A DNA stretch of 64,000 nucleotides from Pseudomonadota bacterium (GTDB taxonomy: Bacteria > Pseudomonadota > Gammaproteobacteria > Burkholderiales > Rhodocyclaceae). A program made the translations under genes and the position numbers. The notes beneath the pieces are model-generated. The model searched no databases and had not been told where the DNA came from. It saw nothing but the letters and a program-made list of their open reading frames with translations. Each line of letters starts with the position of its first letter. Position 1 is the stretch's first letter. Positions 1-8,004 of the stretch are shown one piece after another. The DNA lies in contig JAGTRS010000001.1 of NCBI GenBank assembly GCA_018262195.1, forward strand, positions 213,219 through 277,218. Direction: 5' to 3'.

Positions 1-720
1 GAGATTGAGGCACGACAGTCCGCGCAGTTCTCTCACTGTGCGCTCCAGCACTACGGAGAACTGACTCCGAATGGATTCGGCATCGGAGTCGCGCAACTGC
101 CGGACGGTCTGAATCTTCATTTCGGCAAGGCGCATGGAAATCTTCCGGCCAACGCCCCAAACCTCGCCAACATCAATACGCTCGAACAGATGAGTGAGAC
201 TCTCCATGTCCATAGTGGTGAAGTCGCAGACCCCATCCATCCCCGCCAGCTGCTTCTTGGCGCAATGGTTTGCAAGCTTCGCGAGCGTCTTTGTCGCGCC
301 GATGCCCACGCAGACCGCCAGGCCCAACCAGTCAGCCACCCGCTGGCGTATCTCGATGCCGTGAGAGGTGTAACCGATGCGCTCAAAGCCGGAGAATTCC
401 AGGAATGACTCGTCGATTGAGTAGACCTCGACGTTGGGGGAGAACTGACTCAGCACTTCGACTACGCGGTTGCTGAGGTCCGCGTAGAGGGAGTAGTTCG
501 AGCTGAACGCTACGATGCCATGGCGTTTGGCTTCCTCCTGGATTTTGAACCACGGGACACCCATAGGAATTCCCAGGGCCTTAACCTCGGCACTACGGGC
601 GACTACACAACCGTCGTTATTCGAAAGGACGACAACCGGTATATTTTGGAGGGCCGGATTGAACAGCTTTTCACAAGACGCGTAGAAGTTGTTGCAATCC
701 ACCAAGGCGAATACGGGCAT
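1..720 (-). CDS. umuC: DNA polymerase V catalytic subunit UmuC, partial (C-terminus off window)
   Basis: Y-family translesion polymerase that works with processed UmuD to copy past DNA lesions. The frame is open from the ATG at 718-720 to the window edge, giving 240 residues of about 420. The start MPVFALVDCNNFYASCE carries the first catalytic Asp (D8), and SIDESFLE gives the second acidic pair (D103/E104); both are as in active Y-family enzymes. The helix-hairpin-helix stretch GVGRKISMRLAEMKI is also visible. It lies 6 nt after umuD in the same SOS-box operon. Plasmids and islands often carry umuDC, which fits the accessory surroundings. Identity is secure; completeness cannot be judged. Confidence 0.95.
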   Translation of the reverse strand, partial: MPVFALVDCNNFYASCEKLFNPALQNIPVVVLSNNDGCVVARSAEVKALGIPMGVPWFKIQEEAKRHGIVAFSSNYSLYADLSNRVVEVLSQFSPNVEVYSIDESFLEFSGFERIGYTSHGIEIRQRVADWLGLAVCVGIGATKTLAKLANHCAKKQLAGMDGVCDFTTMDMESLTHLFERIDVGEVWGVGRKISMRLAEMKIQTVRQLRDSDAESIRSQFSVVLERTVRELRGLSCLNL

Positions 721-726
721 CCAGGG

Positions 727-1191
727 TCAGGCTCCCAATCGCTTGAATTTGCCGACTACGACTCCCCAGACAACCATCTCCTGTTCTTCGCGGATATCTA
801 GTGCAGGGTAGCTTGGATTCTCGGCAATCAAGGCAACTCGACCATTCCGGCGGTAGAGGCGCTTCACTAGCCGTTCCCCGTCGACGAAGGCGACCACGAT
901 GTGTCCGTGCCGAGGCCGAACGCTCTTGTCGACGACCAGGATATCCCCGTCAAAAATCTCGGCTCCTTGCATTGAATCCCCTTCCACCGCGAAGAAGAAA
1001 GTCGCGACTGGGTTACGCACTAGATATTCGTTAATATCTAGTCGCGCCTCCTCGTAGTCAGCGGCTGGGCTGGGAAAGCCCGCAGAAACTTTCACTCCTC
1101 CGAGGGGAAGCGCTAATTTAGGGGCACCTGGTAACGGAACGAAGACTCCTTGGGAGCTGTTCATTCCCTTGGTAATACTGAGCTCAGGCAT
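727..1191 (-). CDS. umuD: SOS mutagenesis protein UmuD (LexA-type self-cleaving protease)
   Basis: Accessory subunit of DNA polymerase V, activated by RecA-stimulated self-cleavage. 154 residues. The cleavage region VSAGFPSPAADYEEARLD resembles E. coli UmuD, with the scissile bond expected at A37-G38 (E. coli uses Cys-Gly). The catalytic dyad is S73 in GDSM and K110 in DGERLVKRL, 37 residues apart as in E. coli. The ATG at 1191 overlaps the stop of the upstream zinc-ribbon gene by 8 nt, suggesting translational coupling, and umuC follows after 6 nt. Regulation is expected through the LexA box at 1389-1408. Confidence 0.95.
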   Translation of the reverse strand: MPELSITKGMNSSQGVFVPLPGAPKLALPLGGVKVSAGFPSPAADYEEARLDINEYLVRNPVATFFFAVEGDSMQGAEIFDGDILVVDKSVRPRHGHIVVAFVDGERLVKRLYRRNGRVALIAENPSYPALDIREEQEMVVWGVVVGKFKRLGA

Positions 1192-1372
1192 GGACTACGC
1201 GAGACTCGGCAAAGTGCTCTTCCAGCGAGTGGTATTCCGGTTCAGCGTGCTCTGAGACAAGAACAGCGGAGCATTCTGGGCAGAGTAGGCTTAGTTGGCC
1301 AGCAATGGTTGCCTGCTCGAGTTCAGCGGCAGCCAGGGGGGCATGGCAGTGCGGGCATACGATTCGGACCAT
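1184..1372 (-). CDS. small zinc-ribbon protein, first gene of the SOS operon
   Basis: A 62-residue protein starting MVRIVCPHCHAPL, with two CxxC pairs (CPHC near residues 6-9, CPEC near 31-34) that would bind one zinc ion. I chose the ATG at 1372 because it follows an AGGAGA ribosome site with good spacing; a start further upstream would run through the SOS box. It overlaps umuD by 8 nt, so it should be induced with polymerase V. I know of no established role for such a leader gene in umuDC operons. A regulatory or DNA-binding role is inference only. Confidence 0.75.
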   Translation of the reverse strand: MVRIVCPHCHAPLAAAELEQATIAGQLSLLCPECSAVLVSEHAEPEYHSLEEHFAESRVVHA

Positions 1373-1388
1373 ATTGCTCTCCTTGAAA

Positions 1389-1408
1389 TACTGTAATTTT
1401 ATACAGTA
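1389..1408 (-). promoter_or_regulatory. LexA (SOS) box of the umuDC operon
   Basis: The 20 bp are TACTG, a 10-bp A/T-rich middle, then CAGTA: a perfect match to the outer arms of the enterobacterial SOS box consensus. It lies 16 bp upstream of the zinc-ribbon gene start, a position that would block transcription of the three-gene operon until LexA is cleaved. Confidence 0.9.
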
Positions 1409-1500
1409 AACAAGGAGGCGCAATACTGTATGCAGAACCCCCTAGATTGAGCAGCTACACGTCTTGGCTATTCTCGGACAAGAAAGCCTTGTGGTGAAAA

Positions 1501-2955
1501 CTACCTACTTTTTACGAAACGCCGAGTCGCATCGGTTTTCATTAGATGGACCGCAAGCCATGGGCCGCCATCCATCGCCCGTACATCTTTTATCAAGCTT
1601 CGTCCGACCAGGAATGCGATTGCGGCATTCAGCCGACGTGGTCCCCAACCAACAATGGCGTCGATTTCGGAGGGCTCACAGGGAAAGTTCTCATCGTTCA
1701 CCAATCCAGATGCGACACGAAGCGCATCTTCTGCTGGGTCCCATCCCATCCAGAATTTGTCGAAGCGGACAAAAAGCTCTTCCTCTGGGTAAATCAATTC
1801 AAGCTGATGCTTCGTAACCAGGCCCTTCAACTCGAATACGGCATCCTCGACGTCTTCCTCAGATAGCGACAGCTTGCTAGCGAGCTCATCGAGCTCGATA
1901 CACGGGTCAAGTTTTCTTGCCTCTTTTGTAGTCTCGACAAAAAATTTAGCCAGTGCGGTATCAGCGCCGGCAAATTTCAAGCGAAAGTTTTTGTCGCTAA
2001 GCATTAAGTGAGGCCTAGTTTGGTAGACATATGCAAACGACCCTACCAGGTCAGCGGACCCGCTTGCCCGTGTTACTAACACATCTCCAGGCTTCACCTC
2101 TAGTTCAGGCAGTGGCGCGAGAGAAGCAGGAAGCGCTTTGTGTTCAGTCTCTCGATAGATGCCTCCATTTGCCGCCCCTGCCTTCAAGACGCCCCATTCA
2201 TCGTCATCGGTCAATCGAGCCTCGCACTCGGGACTCCAGCCTTGTTCAATACCAGCTATCAAATGTTTGAGGCGAGCGCAGCGCCATCCAGCCGGCAACA
2301 CTGGAATCCAAGCATTCCCCGTAGATTCAGTAGCGCTTACCCCACCGAAACAAATTCGAGCGAACTCAGCTGAGCGCCATTCCTCCAGCGTGCTTTGAAG
2401 CTTTTCTTTCTCTGCAATCAAGGCATCAATGCGCACCGTTTTTCCGTCTAGGAAGTTTGCAATGCGTATCTGCTCGCTTAGACAAGGGACTCTTAGTGGC
2501 GTCATTCCAAGGTCGTTAATACTCAGGGCGTATCGACTGATACCTGTGGCTGCGGTGGAGTAATAATCATGAACCTCCGCCGATTGAAGCGCCCAATGCA
2601 GAAAAGCGCCATGTATTTTTTCGGCAAACGGGCGTAGCAGTGCTAAGTGGTAGCCGCAGACAACCCCCGGAAGGGCCTCCGGCACATACGCAGGAATACC
2701 GATGTCTGTTGGTTCTTCGGAGTCCTTTGTAACGATAACGTCATCAGCGCAGAGTGTGAAGCGTGCTATTTGTGCATCGGAAGCAGTAGCAACCATGAAA
2801 TCCAATTCATTGGTTACGCGTTCATTCCGATACACGTCAACGTAGTTGCAGAGACGAACGACCTGTTCCTCGTCAACGCTATGTTTGTCGACGTTGCTCG
2901 GCATTACCTCGGCAAATCGCTTAAGGGGTGCCAAGGTCCAAGTGGAAGTGCTCAT
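1501..2955 (-). CDS. hsdS: type I restriction specificity subunit HsdS, chimeric C-terminus
   Basis: HsdS reads the DNA target for a type I restriction-modification complex. The 484-residue frame begins with a first target-recognition domain (about 1-170), then the conserved connector LSEQIRIANFLDGKT with a long helix (to about 215), then part of a second recognition domain (about 220-335, with LMLSDKNFRLKF). After about residue 340 the sequence stops looking like HsdS. It becomes an acidic winged-helix-like segment (IELDELASKLSLSEEDV) and a tail ending FVKSR, with no second conserved connector. This looks like a deletion that fused hsdS in frame to the 3' end of another gene. It overlaps the hsdM remnant by 1 nt. 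No hsdR or intact hsdM is present, so it is probably non-functional. Confidence 0.75.
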   Translation of the reverse strand: MSTSTWTLAPLKRFAEVMPSNVDKHSVDEEQVVRLCNYVDVYRNERVTNELDFMVATASDAQIARFTLCADDVIVTKDSEEPTDIGIPAYVPEALPGVVCGYHLALLRPFAEKIHGAFLHWALQSAEVHDYYSTAATGISRYALSINDLGMTPLRVPCLSEQIRIANFLDGKTVRIDALIAEKEKLQSTLEEWRSAEFARICFGGVSATESTGNAWIPVLPAGWRCARLKHLIAGIEQGWSPECEARLTDDDEWGVLKAGAANGGIYRETEHKALPASLAPLPELEVKPGDVLVTRASGSADLVGSFAYVYQTRPHLMLSDKNFRLKFAGADTALAKFFVETTKEARKLDPCIELDELASKLSLSEEDVEDAVFELKGLVTKHQLELIYPEEELFVRFDKFWMGWDPAEDALRVASGLVNDENFPCEPSEIDAIVGWGPRRLNAAIAFLVGRSLIKDVRAMDGGPWLAVHLMKTDATRRFVKSR

Positions 2956-3224
2956 TACGCTACAACTCCCTTCATCAACTCGACGAAGCGTTTCTCCATG
3001 TCGCGAATTTCTGCGGCTATAACCTCCGGTTTCCGTGATGGCTTATAAACGTAGAAATAGCGATTGAAGTTGATTTCGTAACCGACCTTGCCTGGCAGGC
3101 CATCCTTCTCATCTTTGATGGTTTCATTTATCCAAGCCTCAGGCGCATGAGGCAGAACTTCGCGCTTCACGTACTCCCCAATGTCTTCAGATACGGGACT
3201 CGCCTTCGATGAATCGTTTCCTTC
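2955..3224 (-). pseudogene. hsdM: 3' remnant of hsdM (type I DNA methyltransferase subunit)
   Basis: The reading frame is open from an in-frame TAG at 3225-3227 and reads NDSSKASPVSEDIGEYVKR, then a stretch with VGYEINFNRYFYVYKPSRK and ending RFVELMKGVVA. That is the usual extreme C-terminus of HsdM N6-adenine methylases. All catalytic motifs (NPPF etc.) are missing and there is no credible start codon. The end overlaps the hsdS ATG by 1 nt (TAATG), the normal hsdM-hsdS junction. The sequence left after a deletion continues into non-coding DNA at about 3225. Confidence 0.8.
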
Positions 3225-3614
3225 CTACCTACGTACATGAATTAACGCACCACACCTCTGTTTGGAGTGCACAGCTGAGGAGTTTTCACACAGCCTCGGT
3301 CGAGACACGACGGCCCACTTTTCAACTTCGCTGCCGGAAAGCGGTCGTTGAAGTTTCGACTCTCCGAAGTAGCCATTCGTCACTGAGTGCTGACGCCCCG
3401 TTGCTGTCATTCGACAAGCCCATTATTAACGTCTGTTTCCTGGCCAAAAGCTGACTACAGCCGCTCACCCTTACGCCAATTGCAACTATTTGTTGCGACG
3501 CCGGATATATCTGTAATAGCGGCTATAACTGAAGTGACGGGATGGAAGAACACCTCGCCACTTTCATCAGAGGTATTGCACAGCACGGATGGATTAGTCT
3601 TTTGGGAGAGAAAA
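3225..3614. other. 390-bp gap with a dispersed-repeat copy
   Basis: No credible gene is seen. The first part joins the truncated hsdM to unrelated DNA. Positions 3298-3405 hold copy 1 of dispersed repeat family A. The rest, up to 3614, is AT-richer and presumably carries the promoter of the Gly-rich protein, although I cannot assign -35/-10 boxes with confidence. Confidence 0.6.
3298..3405 (+). repeat. dispersed non-coding repeat family A, copy 1
   Basis: It shares CCCACTTTTCAACTTCGCTG, then a GAAAGCGG core, a TTGAAGTTTCG segment, CTCCGAAG and a GAGTGCTG segment with copy 2 at 24769-24877. By eye the two are roughly 80% identical over about 108 bp. Copy 3 is inverted at 21494-21590. There is no ORF or transposase; all three copies lie in gaps between genes. 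Confidence 0.8.
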
Positions 3615-3962
3615 ATGACCAAGAACACCTTGAAAATTACCCTGTCTGCTATCGCACTGGGTTTGATGGCATCTGCTGCTTCCTTTGCCGCTGATGCCCC
3701 GATTTACGGCAGCCAACTGATGACCAATCAGGAACGCATTGAGCATCGCAACAACATCCAGGCCGCTAAAACTGCTGAAGAGCGTGAGCAAGTCCGGCTG
3801 CAACATCATGAACAGATGCAATTGCGCGCCAAGCAACAAGGCGTGACCTTGCCGGATACGCCGCCTACTCAAGGAGGCGGACAAGGTCGCGGCATGGGGC
3901 CGGGCGGTGGCATGGGTGGAATGGGGCCCGGTGGAGGGATGGGGCCGGGACCGAACCGCTAG
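3615..3962 (+). CDS. small secreted protein with Gly/Met-rich C-terminal tail
   Basis: 115-residue protein. Residues 1-25 (MTKNTLKITLSAIALGLMASAASFA) form a clear Sec signal peptide ending in an AxA site, so the product should be periplasmic or exported. The middle (about 30-80) is a charged helix rich in Gln, Glu and His. The tail repeats GMGPGGG units and ends GPGPNR. The ATG at 3615 follows GGGAGAGAAAA, an acceptable ribosome site; a longer frame upstream is not gene-like. Similar short signal-peptide proteins with GMG tails occur in Betaproteobacteria without assigned function. The tail could be flexible or bind metal, which is inference. Confidence 0.8.
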   Translation: MTKNTLKITLSAIALGLMASAASFAADAPIYGSQLMTNQERIEHRNNIQAAKTAEEREQVRLQHHEQMQLRAKQQGVTLPDTPPTQGGGQGRGMGPGGGMGGMGPGGGMGPGPNR

Positions 3963-4012
3963 GCGTCAATCACGGGCATCGGTAGCAACCGGTGTCCTTT
4001 GTATTTCATGAC

Positions 4013-4597
4013 TCAAGCCATCGGCCGCTGGGCCAGCAACCCAAAGTGGTAGGGTGCGCTTGGCCCCAGGTCCACATGAACCACTGAATCAAACCCAGTC
4101 TCGGATAGCCAGGAAGCACATTGTTCGGGCTTCGGCCGAATAGCCAGTGGTGGCCCGCGAGGCGTTTCGATGTCGCTTCGCCAGTGAATCACGGAGAGAA
4201 TGGCACCCGGTCGAAGCGTTCGATAAGCTTCACGCAGGAGGGCCAGCGGGTCTTCGATGTGCAGAAGATTGAAGAGCATGGCGTGTCCCTGTGAGCAGTC
4301 GGATACGCCTGTACCATGCTCAACAAAGTCACGTAATTCGGTTCGCACATTGAGCAGGCCATCCGCCCTGGCTCGTTCAGCCACCAACTCGACCATCACA
4401 GGCTCGATGTCCAGTGCTGTTACCTTGCCCCGAGTGCGCTTTGCCGCTGGAAGGCTGAACGTGCCGTAGCCACAGCCGAATTCGACCACGTTGTAGCAGC
4501 CGCCCTGGCTAACCAGCAGTCGGTCGAGAATGCCTTCTGGCTGAAAGAACGAGTCCCAGTAGGCCTCGTCCGGCATGCCGCTTTCACGTCCCTTCAT
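4013..4597 (-). CDS. class I SAM-dependent methyltransferase
   Basis: 194-residue protein with the Rossmann methyltransferase signature VVEFGCGYGTFSLPAA (motif I, residues about 37-52), TALDIEPVMVELV (motif II), NLLHIEDP (motif IV region) and RPGAILSVIHWR (post-motif). The substrate is unknown. It starts 2 nt after the DsrE-family gene, so it is the last gene of the ArsR-rhodanese operon. That suggests methylation of a small sulfur or metalloid compound, although this is inferred from position only. Confidence 0.85.
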   Translation of the reverse strand: MKGRESGMPDEAYWDSFFQPEGILDRLLVSQGGCYNVVEFGCGYGTFSLPAAKRTRGKVTALDIEPVMVELVAERARADGLLNVRTELRDFVEHGTGVSDCSQGHAMLFNLLHIEDPLALLREAYRTLRPGAILSVIHWRSDIETPRGPPLAIRPKPEQCASWLSETGFDSVVHVDLGPSAPYHFGLLAQRPMA

Positions 4598-4599
4598 AC

Positions 4600-4941
4600 T
4601 CAGAACACCAGCACCTTGTCAGCGGCTGCCGTCCATTCGGCCAGTTCCTTCAGGGTGCTGCGCCGAGCCCCTTCGACTACCTGCTCAACACCCATGCCCC
4701 GGGCGTCCATGCAGGTGCCGCAGAGACCGACCTCGCCACCCACCATGCGCACCATGTCTCCGGCGTTGTAATAGCCCTCAGGCACCTTCTGGCCGCTCTT
4801 GGCGCAGGCCACTGCGTCGCCCATCAGGAAGACGCGTACCGTCTGACCTTCAGTCTTGCCGAGCTGGCGAGCCAGGCGCAGGGCGTTGTAGCTGCGTTCC
4901 GTTCCGTAAGGTCCATCGTTGAGAATGAATAAGGTGTTCAT
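4600..4941 (-). CDS. DsrE/DsrF-like sulfur-relay family protein
   Basis: 113-residue cytoplasmic protein of the DsrE/YchN fold: MNTLFILNDGPYGTERSYNALRLA, then FLMGDAV and EGYYN. A GLCGTCMDARGMG motif near residue 73-85 holds two cysteines that could carry persulfide. In the family such cysteines pass sulfur between carriers. Its place after an ArsR-rhodanese regulator and a periplasmic protein supports a role in persulfide handling. The exact partner is not known. Confidence 0.85.
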   Translation of the reverse strand: MNTLFILNDGPYGTERSYNALRLARQLGKTEGQTVRVFLMGDAVACAKSGQKVPEGYYNAGDMVRMVGGEVGLCGTCMDARGMGVEQVVEGARRSTLKELAEWTAAADKVLVF

Positions 4942-4970
4942 GGTTGGCTCCCTATGCGTGGTTGAGAAAG

Positions 4971-5411
4971 CTACTTGCCCCCGGCCTTGATGGTGGCCTT
5001 CAGGGCATCGAAATCCTTGCGTACGCCGTCCTGGAAGAGCAGCCCCGATTTGGCCTGCTTCGGGACGCTCTCCATGTCGAGGACGTCAGCAACGATTTGG
5101 TAGCTGGCGGCCCCGTTGAAGTCTTTGCCATCGGCGACGATGAGCTGGGTACCGTAGAAGACGGCCGGCGCCGGTAGTCCGGGAGCCAGGCTGGAAGGCA
5201 GCAACTGAATCGGAACACGGTAGGTATTGGCGACTTCAGCCGCGACCTGGAGATTGCCGTTACAGCGCTGGCCCGGTGGGTCCTTGGCGATGAAGGTAAG
5301 TACCTTCTGGCCATTGGCAGTTTGGGCACCGGGAACGGCCATCGATACATCGGCTGCCATGGCCGAGAAGACCAGGGTGCCGCACAGGGCGAAGATGGAT
5401 AGATGCTTCAC
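4971..5411 (-). CDS. periplasmic protein of unknown function, sulfur-operon member
   Basis: 146 residues from a GTG start (VKHLSIFALCGTLVFSAMAADVS), which has an AGGAGA site 8 nt upstream. The longer frame would reach into the preceding gene. Residues 1-20 are a signal peptide. The mature protein has a single Cys in DPPGQRCNGNL and a region FYGTQLIVADGKDFNGAASYQIV that resembles the C-terminal half of thioredoxin/DsbC-like folds, including a Pro in LPAPAVFYG. There is no CxxC. It may hold or shuttle an oxidised sulfur group outside the membrane; this is inference. Confidence 0.7.
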   Translation of the reverse strand: MKHLSIFALCGTLVFSAMAADVSMAVPGAQTANGQKVLTFIAKDPPGQRCNGNLQVAAEVANTYRVPIQLLPSSLAPGLPAPAVFYGTQLIVADGKDFNGAASYQIVADVLDMESVPKQAKSGLLFQDGVRKDFDALKATIKAGGK

Positions 5412-5439
5412 GAGTTGTCTCCTCTGTTGTGGTTTGACT

Positions 5440-6099
5440 TCAGTTCTCGATGGGTTGCCCGCCAGCACGCCATTCGCTGACGCCATCGGTAATCTTGTGG
5501 GCGGTGTAGCCGCGCTGGCGCAGCAACTTCACCGCCTCGTCGGACATCAGGCAGAAGGGGCCGCGGCAGTAGGCAACGATTTCCTTGTCGGTCGGCAGGT
5601 CTGCCAGTCGCTTCTCCAATTCCGCCAGGGGGAGCGAACGGGCGAACGGCAGATGACCGGCGACGTATTCCGCTTCAGGGCGAACGTCGATGACCACGAT
5701 GTCGCCGCTACGCGCTTTGGTCAGCAGGCTCTCACGGCTTTCTGACGACAGGGCGTCAGGAGAGGCCGCCATCTGGTCGAGCGCTACGCGCAGTTCAACG
5801 AGGTGCTCCTCAGCCACTTCCCGGACATTGACCCACAACTGGGCAACATCCGGGCCGCTCAGGCGATAGTGAATGAACTTGCCCTGGCGGCGGGTTTCGA
5901 CCAGACGGGCTTCGCGGAGAGCGCGCAAATGCGCACTGGCCAGACGCATGTCGATACGAGCTTGTTCGGCCAGGGTTTCGACAGTCTTCTCGCCTTGCGC
6001 GAGCAGTTCGATGAGTTCCAGGCGCTTGGGGCTGGAAATCGCCTTGCCGATACGGGCAACGTGTTCGTAGAGGTAGGACTTGGTAATGGTCGGTTTCAT
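5440..6099 (-). CDS. ArsR-family regulator fused to a rhodanese domain
   Basis: 219 residues. Residues 1-95 are a winged-helix ArsR domain (SSPKRLELIELLAQGEKTVE, recognition helix MRLASAHLRALREA). Residues 115-219 form a rhodanese domain (VIDVRPEAEY, active loop CRGPFC, then GYTAHKITDGVSEWRAGG). The fusion is a known type in Proteobacteria. The rhodanese Cys can take sulfane sulfur, so the protein is probably a persulfide or thiosulfate sensor that represses its own operon. The ArsR part has no Cys, which argues against metal sensing through the classic CxC site. It is first in a four-gene minus-strand operon. Confidence 0.9.
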   Translation of the reverse strand: MKPTITKSYLYEHVARIGKAISSPKRLELIELLAQGEKTVETLAEQARIDMRLASAHLRALREARLVETRRQGKFIHYRLSGPDVAQLWVNVREVAEEHLVELRVALDQMAASPDALSSESRESLLTKARSGDIVVIDVRPEAEYVAGHLPFARSLPLAELEKRLADLPTDKEIVAYCRGPFCLMSDEAVKLLRQRGYTAHKITDGVSEWRAGGQPIEN

Positions 6100-6105
6100 G
6101 ATTAC

Positions 6106-6125
6106 AATCTAACGATTATTGGATT
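6106..6125. promoter_or_regulatory. probable operator of the ArsR-rhodanese regulator
   Basis: Inverted repeat AATCTAA - 6 bp - TTGGATT with one mismatch, starting 7 bp before the regulator's ATG and lying between it and the divergent TonB-like gene. AT-rich dyads of this kind are usual targets of ArsR-family proteins. Binding is inferred. Confidence 0.55.
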
Positions 6126-6205
6126 ATTTGTAAACATCGATGCTCAGTTGGAAATATTTCGCGGAATCAACCATGCATGGCACAGCCTGAAACGGTGGCG
6201 TGCAT

Positions 6206-7051
6206 ATGAAGTTGAGCATCCCGCTCCTGCTGTCGCTGGCGCTGCATGCCCTCCTGGTCGCAGGATGGCAGCTCGACGCATTGAAGAGTGCAAAGAACCC
6301 TGAAACCATCGAAATCCGGATTGCCACCCAAGTTCGGGAGGACGTTCAGGAGTTACCCGCACCACCTCCGCCGAAGCCTGCGAAACTCAGTGCATCTGCG
6401 CCACGAACTACGACACCGCCACGTGAGGCAAACCCGGTACCGGCACCAGAGGTATTAGCCATCCCATCAGCCAAGACTCCGGCTTCACTGGAGGCACCGC
6501 CACCACCGAGTGCGGAAGAGTGGCAATTGGCCTCGACCTACAAGCTCAAGAACAGCAAGCGCTATCGCAACAATTGGGGACAGCTGGTGCGCAGCATGAT
6601 GGGCACGGCAGTCGAGGGGCCTGGTCAGGGGATGGTTCGTTTCCGTATCGAGATTGCCCCGGACGGTTCGCTCGCGAACGTCAAGGAGCTTTGGTCCACT
6701 TCCGAAAATGCGTCGAAACTGGCCTGGAAGGCCATCAAATCGCTGCCACCGCTACCACCGACGCCAACCGGGCAGCCCCTGATATTTGAGCGGACGATTT
6801 CATTCCAGCCCTATGAGACTGGCTGGCCGCCGAGCTATACCCTGGACTGCCTGCCGGACCCGCCGGCGTTCAAGAATCCATTTGCCTGGGATGGCAAATC
6901 GCCGCAGGAACAGGTAAAGCACCAGGCACCGAAGCGTGCTCCGGCCGATGCTTCCCAGGAAAAATGCGTAACGGACTCGACAGCCGACACCATTGAGCAG
7001 GAAGAGGGCGAAATGAAACGCCAGATGGAAATTTATCGCTGGGGACGATGA
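6206..7051 (+). CDS. TonB-like periplasmic energy-transducer protein
   Basis: 281 residues from the ATG (a GTG lies 6 nt upstream). The N-terminal membrane helix (about 3-20, MKLSIPLLLSLALHALLVAGW) is followed by a Pro/Ala-rich spacer (about 50-105, with PAPPPPKPAK). A TonB-C-like segment follows (about 125-205) with GMVRFRIEIAPDGSLANVKELWSTS and AWKAIKSLPPLPP. The C-terminal tail is acidic and less typical. Such proteins couple the inner-membrane proton force to outer-membrane transport, but no ExbBD or receptor gene is nearby. The gene diverges from the sulfur operon and could share its operator. Confidence 0.75.
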   Translation: MKLSIPLLLSLALHALLVAGWQLDALKSAKNPETIEIRIATQVREDVQELPAPPPPKPAKLSASAPRTTTPPREANPVPAPEVLAIPSAKTPASLEAPPPPSAEEWQLASTYKLKNSKRYRNNWGQLVRSMMGTAVEGPGQGMVRFRIEIAPDGSLANVKELWSTSENASKLAWKAIKSLPPLPPTPTGQPLIFERTISFQPYETGWPPSYTLDCLPDPPAFKNPFAWDGKSPQEQVKHQAPKRAPADASQEKCVTDSTADTIEQEEGEMKRQMEIYRWGR

Positions 7052-7277
7052 CTGCTACCTGACGGTTTGCGGTCATTTGCCGTAGGCAGGGGAGCAGCCT
7101 GCTCTTGGCCGACCGTTACCTGATAAAGCGCCCGGTCAAGGCCATGGTTTCCTTTGGTCAGGGAGGACAGGGAGATTGGGTGGTCAAATCAGTGGGGATT
7201 TCGAAATTTCCACCTAAAAACAACGAAGCTGGTCACTAGGCGACAAAAAAGGCACCCAAAAACTGGGTACCCAAAAA

Positions 7278-7832
7278 TCACGACGTCTTGTTCAAACGCA
7301 ACTCGAACAAAGGGTCGGGCCGACTCAAGACATACAGTTGATTCAAACTTACGCGAGGCAACAAACTCACTTGCTCAGCCCGCTCATAAAGCACAACCAA
7401 GAGCTGTGAAACTGGCAATGGCAAGTCCTCCAACATTGAAACCCCAACTCCGGTTGCCATAGCAATCGGTGATTCGGAAATCTGCCGGATGGCCAACCGA
7501 AGCTTAACCTCCAAATCAGAGGCCTTATCCAAGAAATCGCCAAATACCAGCTTCCCTGCTAAAACATAAGCCAGTACCAGCGGTAACTCCAAGTAATCTG
7601 CGCACGCGCGCAAAATCTCGTCGTCCATCGCCGAGATTGGCTTCACCCCTCGCAAAAGCTGAGACAAATAGCTGCGTCCCACCTTAAGCCGAACGGCCAA
7701 CCTGGCAACGTTCAAGCCGTCAGTTCGCATCCGAGCTAACAATAAAGTAGCTAATGGGCGACCTACAAAATCAACTGCACTCACAATATTCTCCAAGCAA
7801 GAAATGTCCTGCTTGGTATAGCGATATCGCAC
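7278..7832 (-). CDS. XRE-type helix-turn-helix protein
   Basis: 184 residues from a GTG start. Residues about 38-75 (LNVARLAVRLKVGRSYLSQLLRGVKPIS) form a Cro/C1-type helix-turn-helix. The remainder is helical with no recognised ligand domain. It points away from tnsA together with a DUF6471-like gene. XRE regulators beside transposition genes often set their expression, so it may control the tns operon; this is positional inference. The ribosome site is weak and the start is uncertain. Confidence 0.7.
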   Translation of the reverse strand: MRYRYTKQDISCLENIVSAVDFVGRPLATLLLARMRTDGLNVARLAVRLKVGRSYLSQLLRGVKPISAMDDEILRACADYLELPLVLAYVLAGKLVFGDFLDKASDLEVKLRLAIRQISESPIAMATGVGVSMLEDLPLPVSQLLVVLYERAEQVSLLPRVSLNQLYVLSRPDPLFELRLNKTS

Positions 7833-8004
7833 CGATAAATAGTCACCTTTGCCCGTGATTCAGGCAAATCCCGTTACTGCCAGCCACGCCAAGTCACCAC
7901 TGGTAACCACATTTGCACAATATTCACCGCGGCGTAGCCTGCCCTCCATCTCACTACCCGCTATGGTTCAAATGAATGCCGCCCCGGCTTACCTAGGGAC
8001 GCCC

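Noticed and set aside
1421..1436. Second SOS box at AATACTGTATGCAGAA
   Set aside because: CTG and CAG are separated by only 4 bp instead of 10; the box at 1389-1408 already explains control.
7052..7277. Tn7-like right end upstream of tnsA, including ACCCAAAAA motifs at 7254 and 7269
   Set aside because: The motifs do not match the GTTGCGCTG repeat at the comEC end, and neither this stretch nor 8281-8432 contains several overlapping copies of it. The true right end is probably left of the window.
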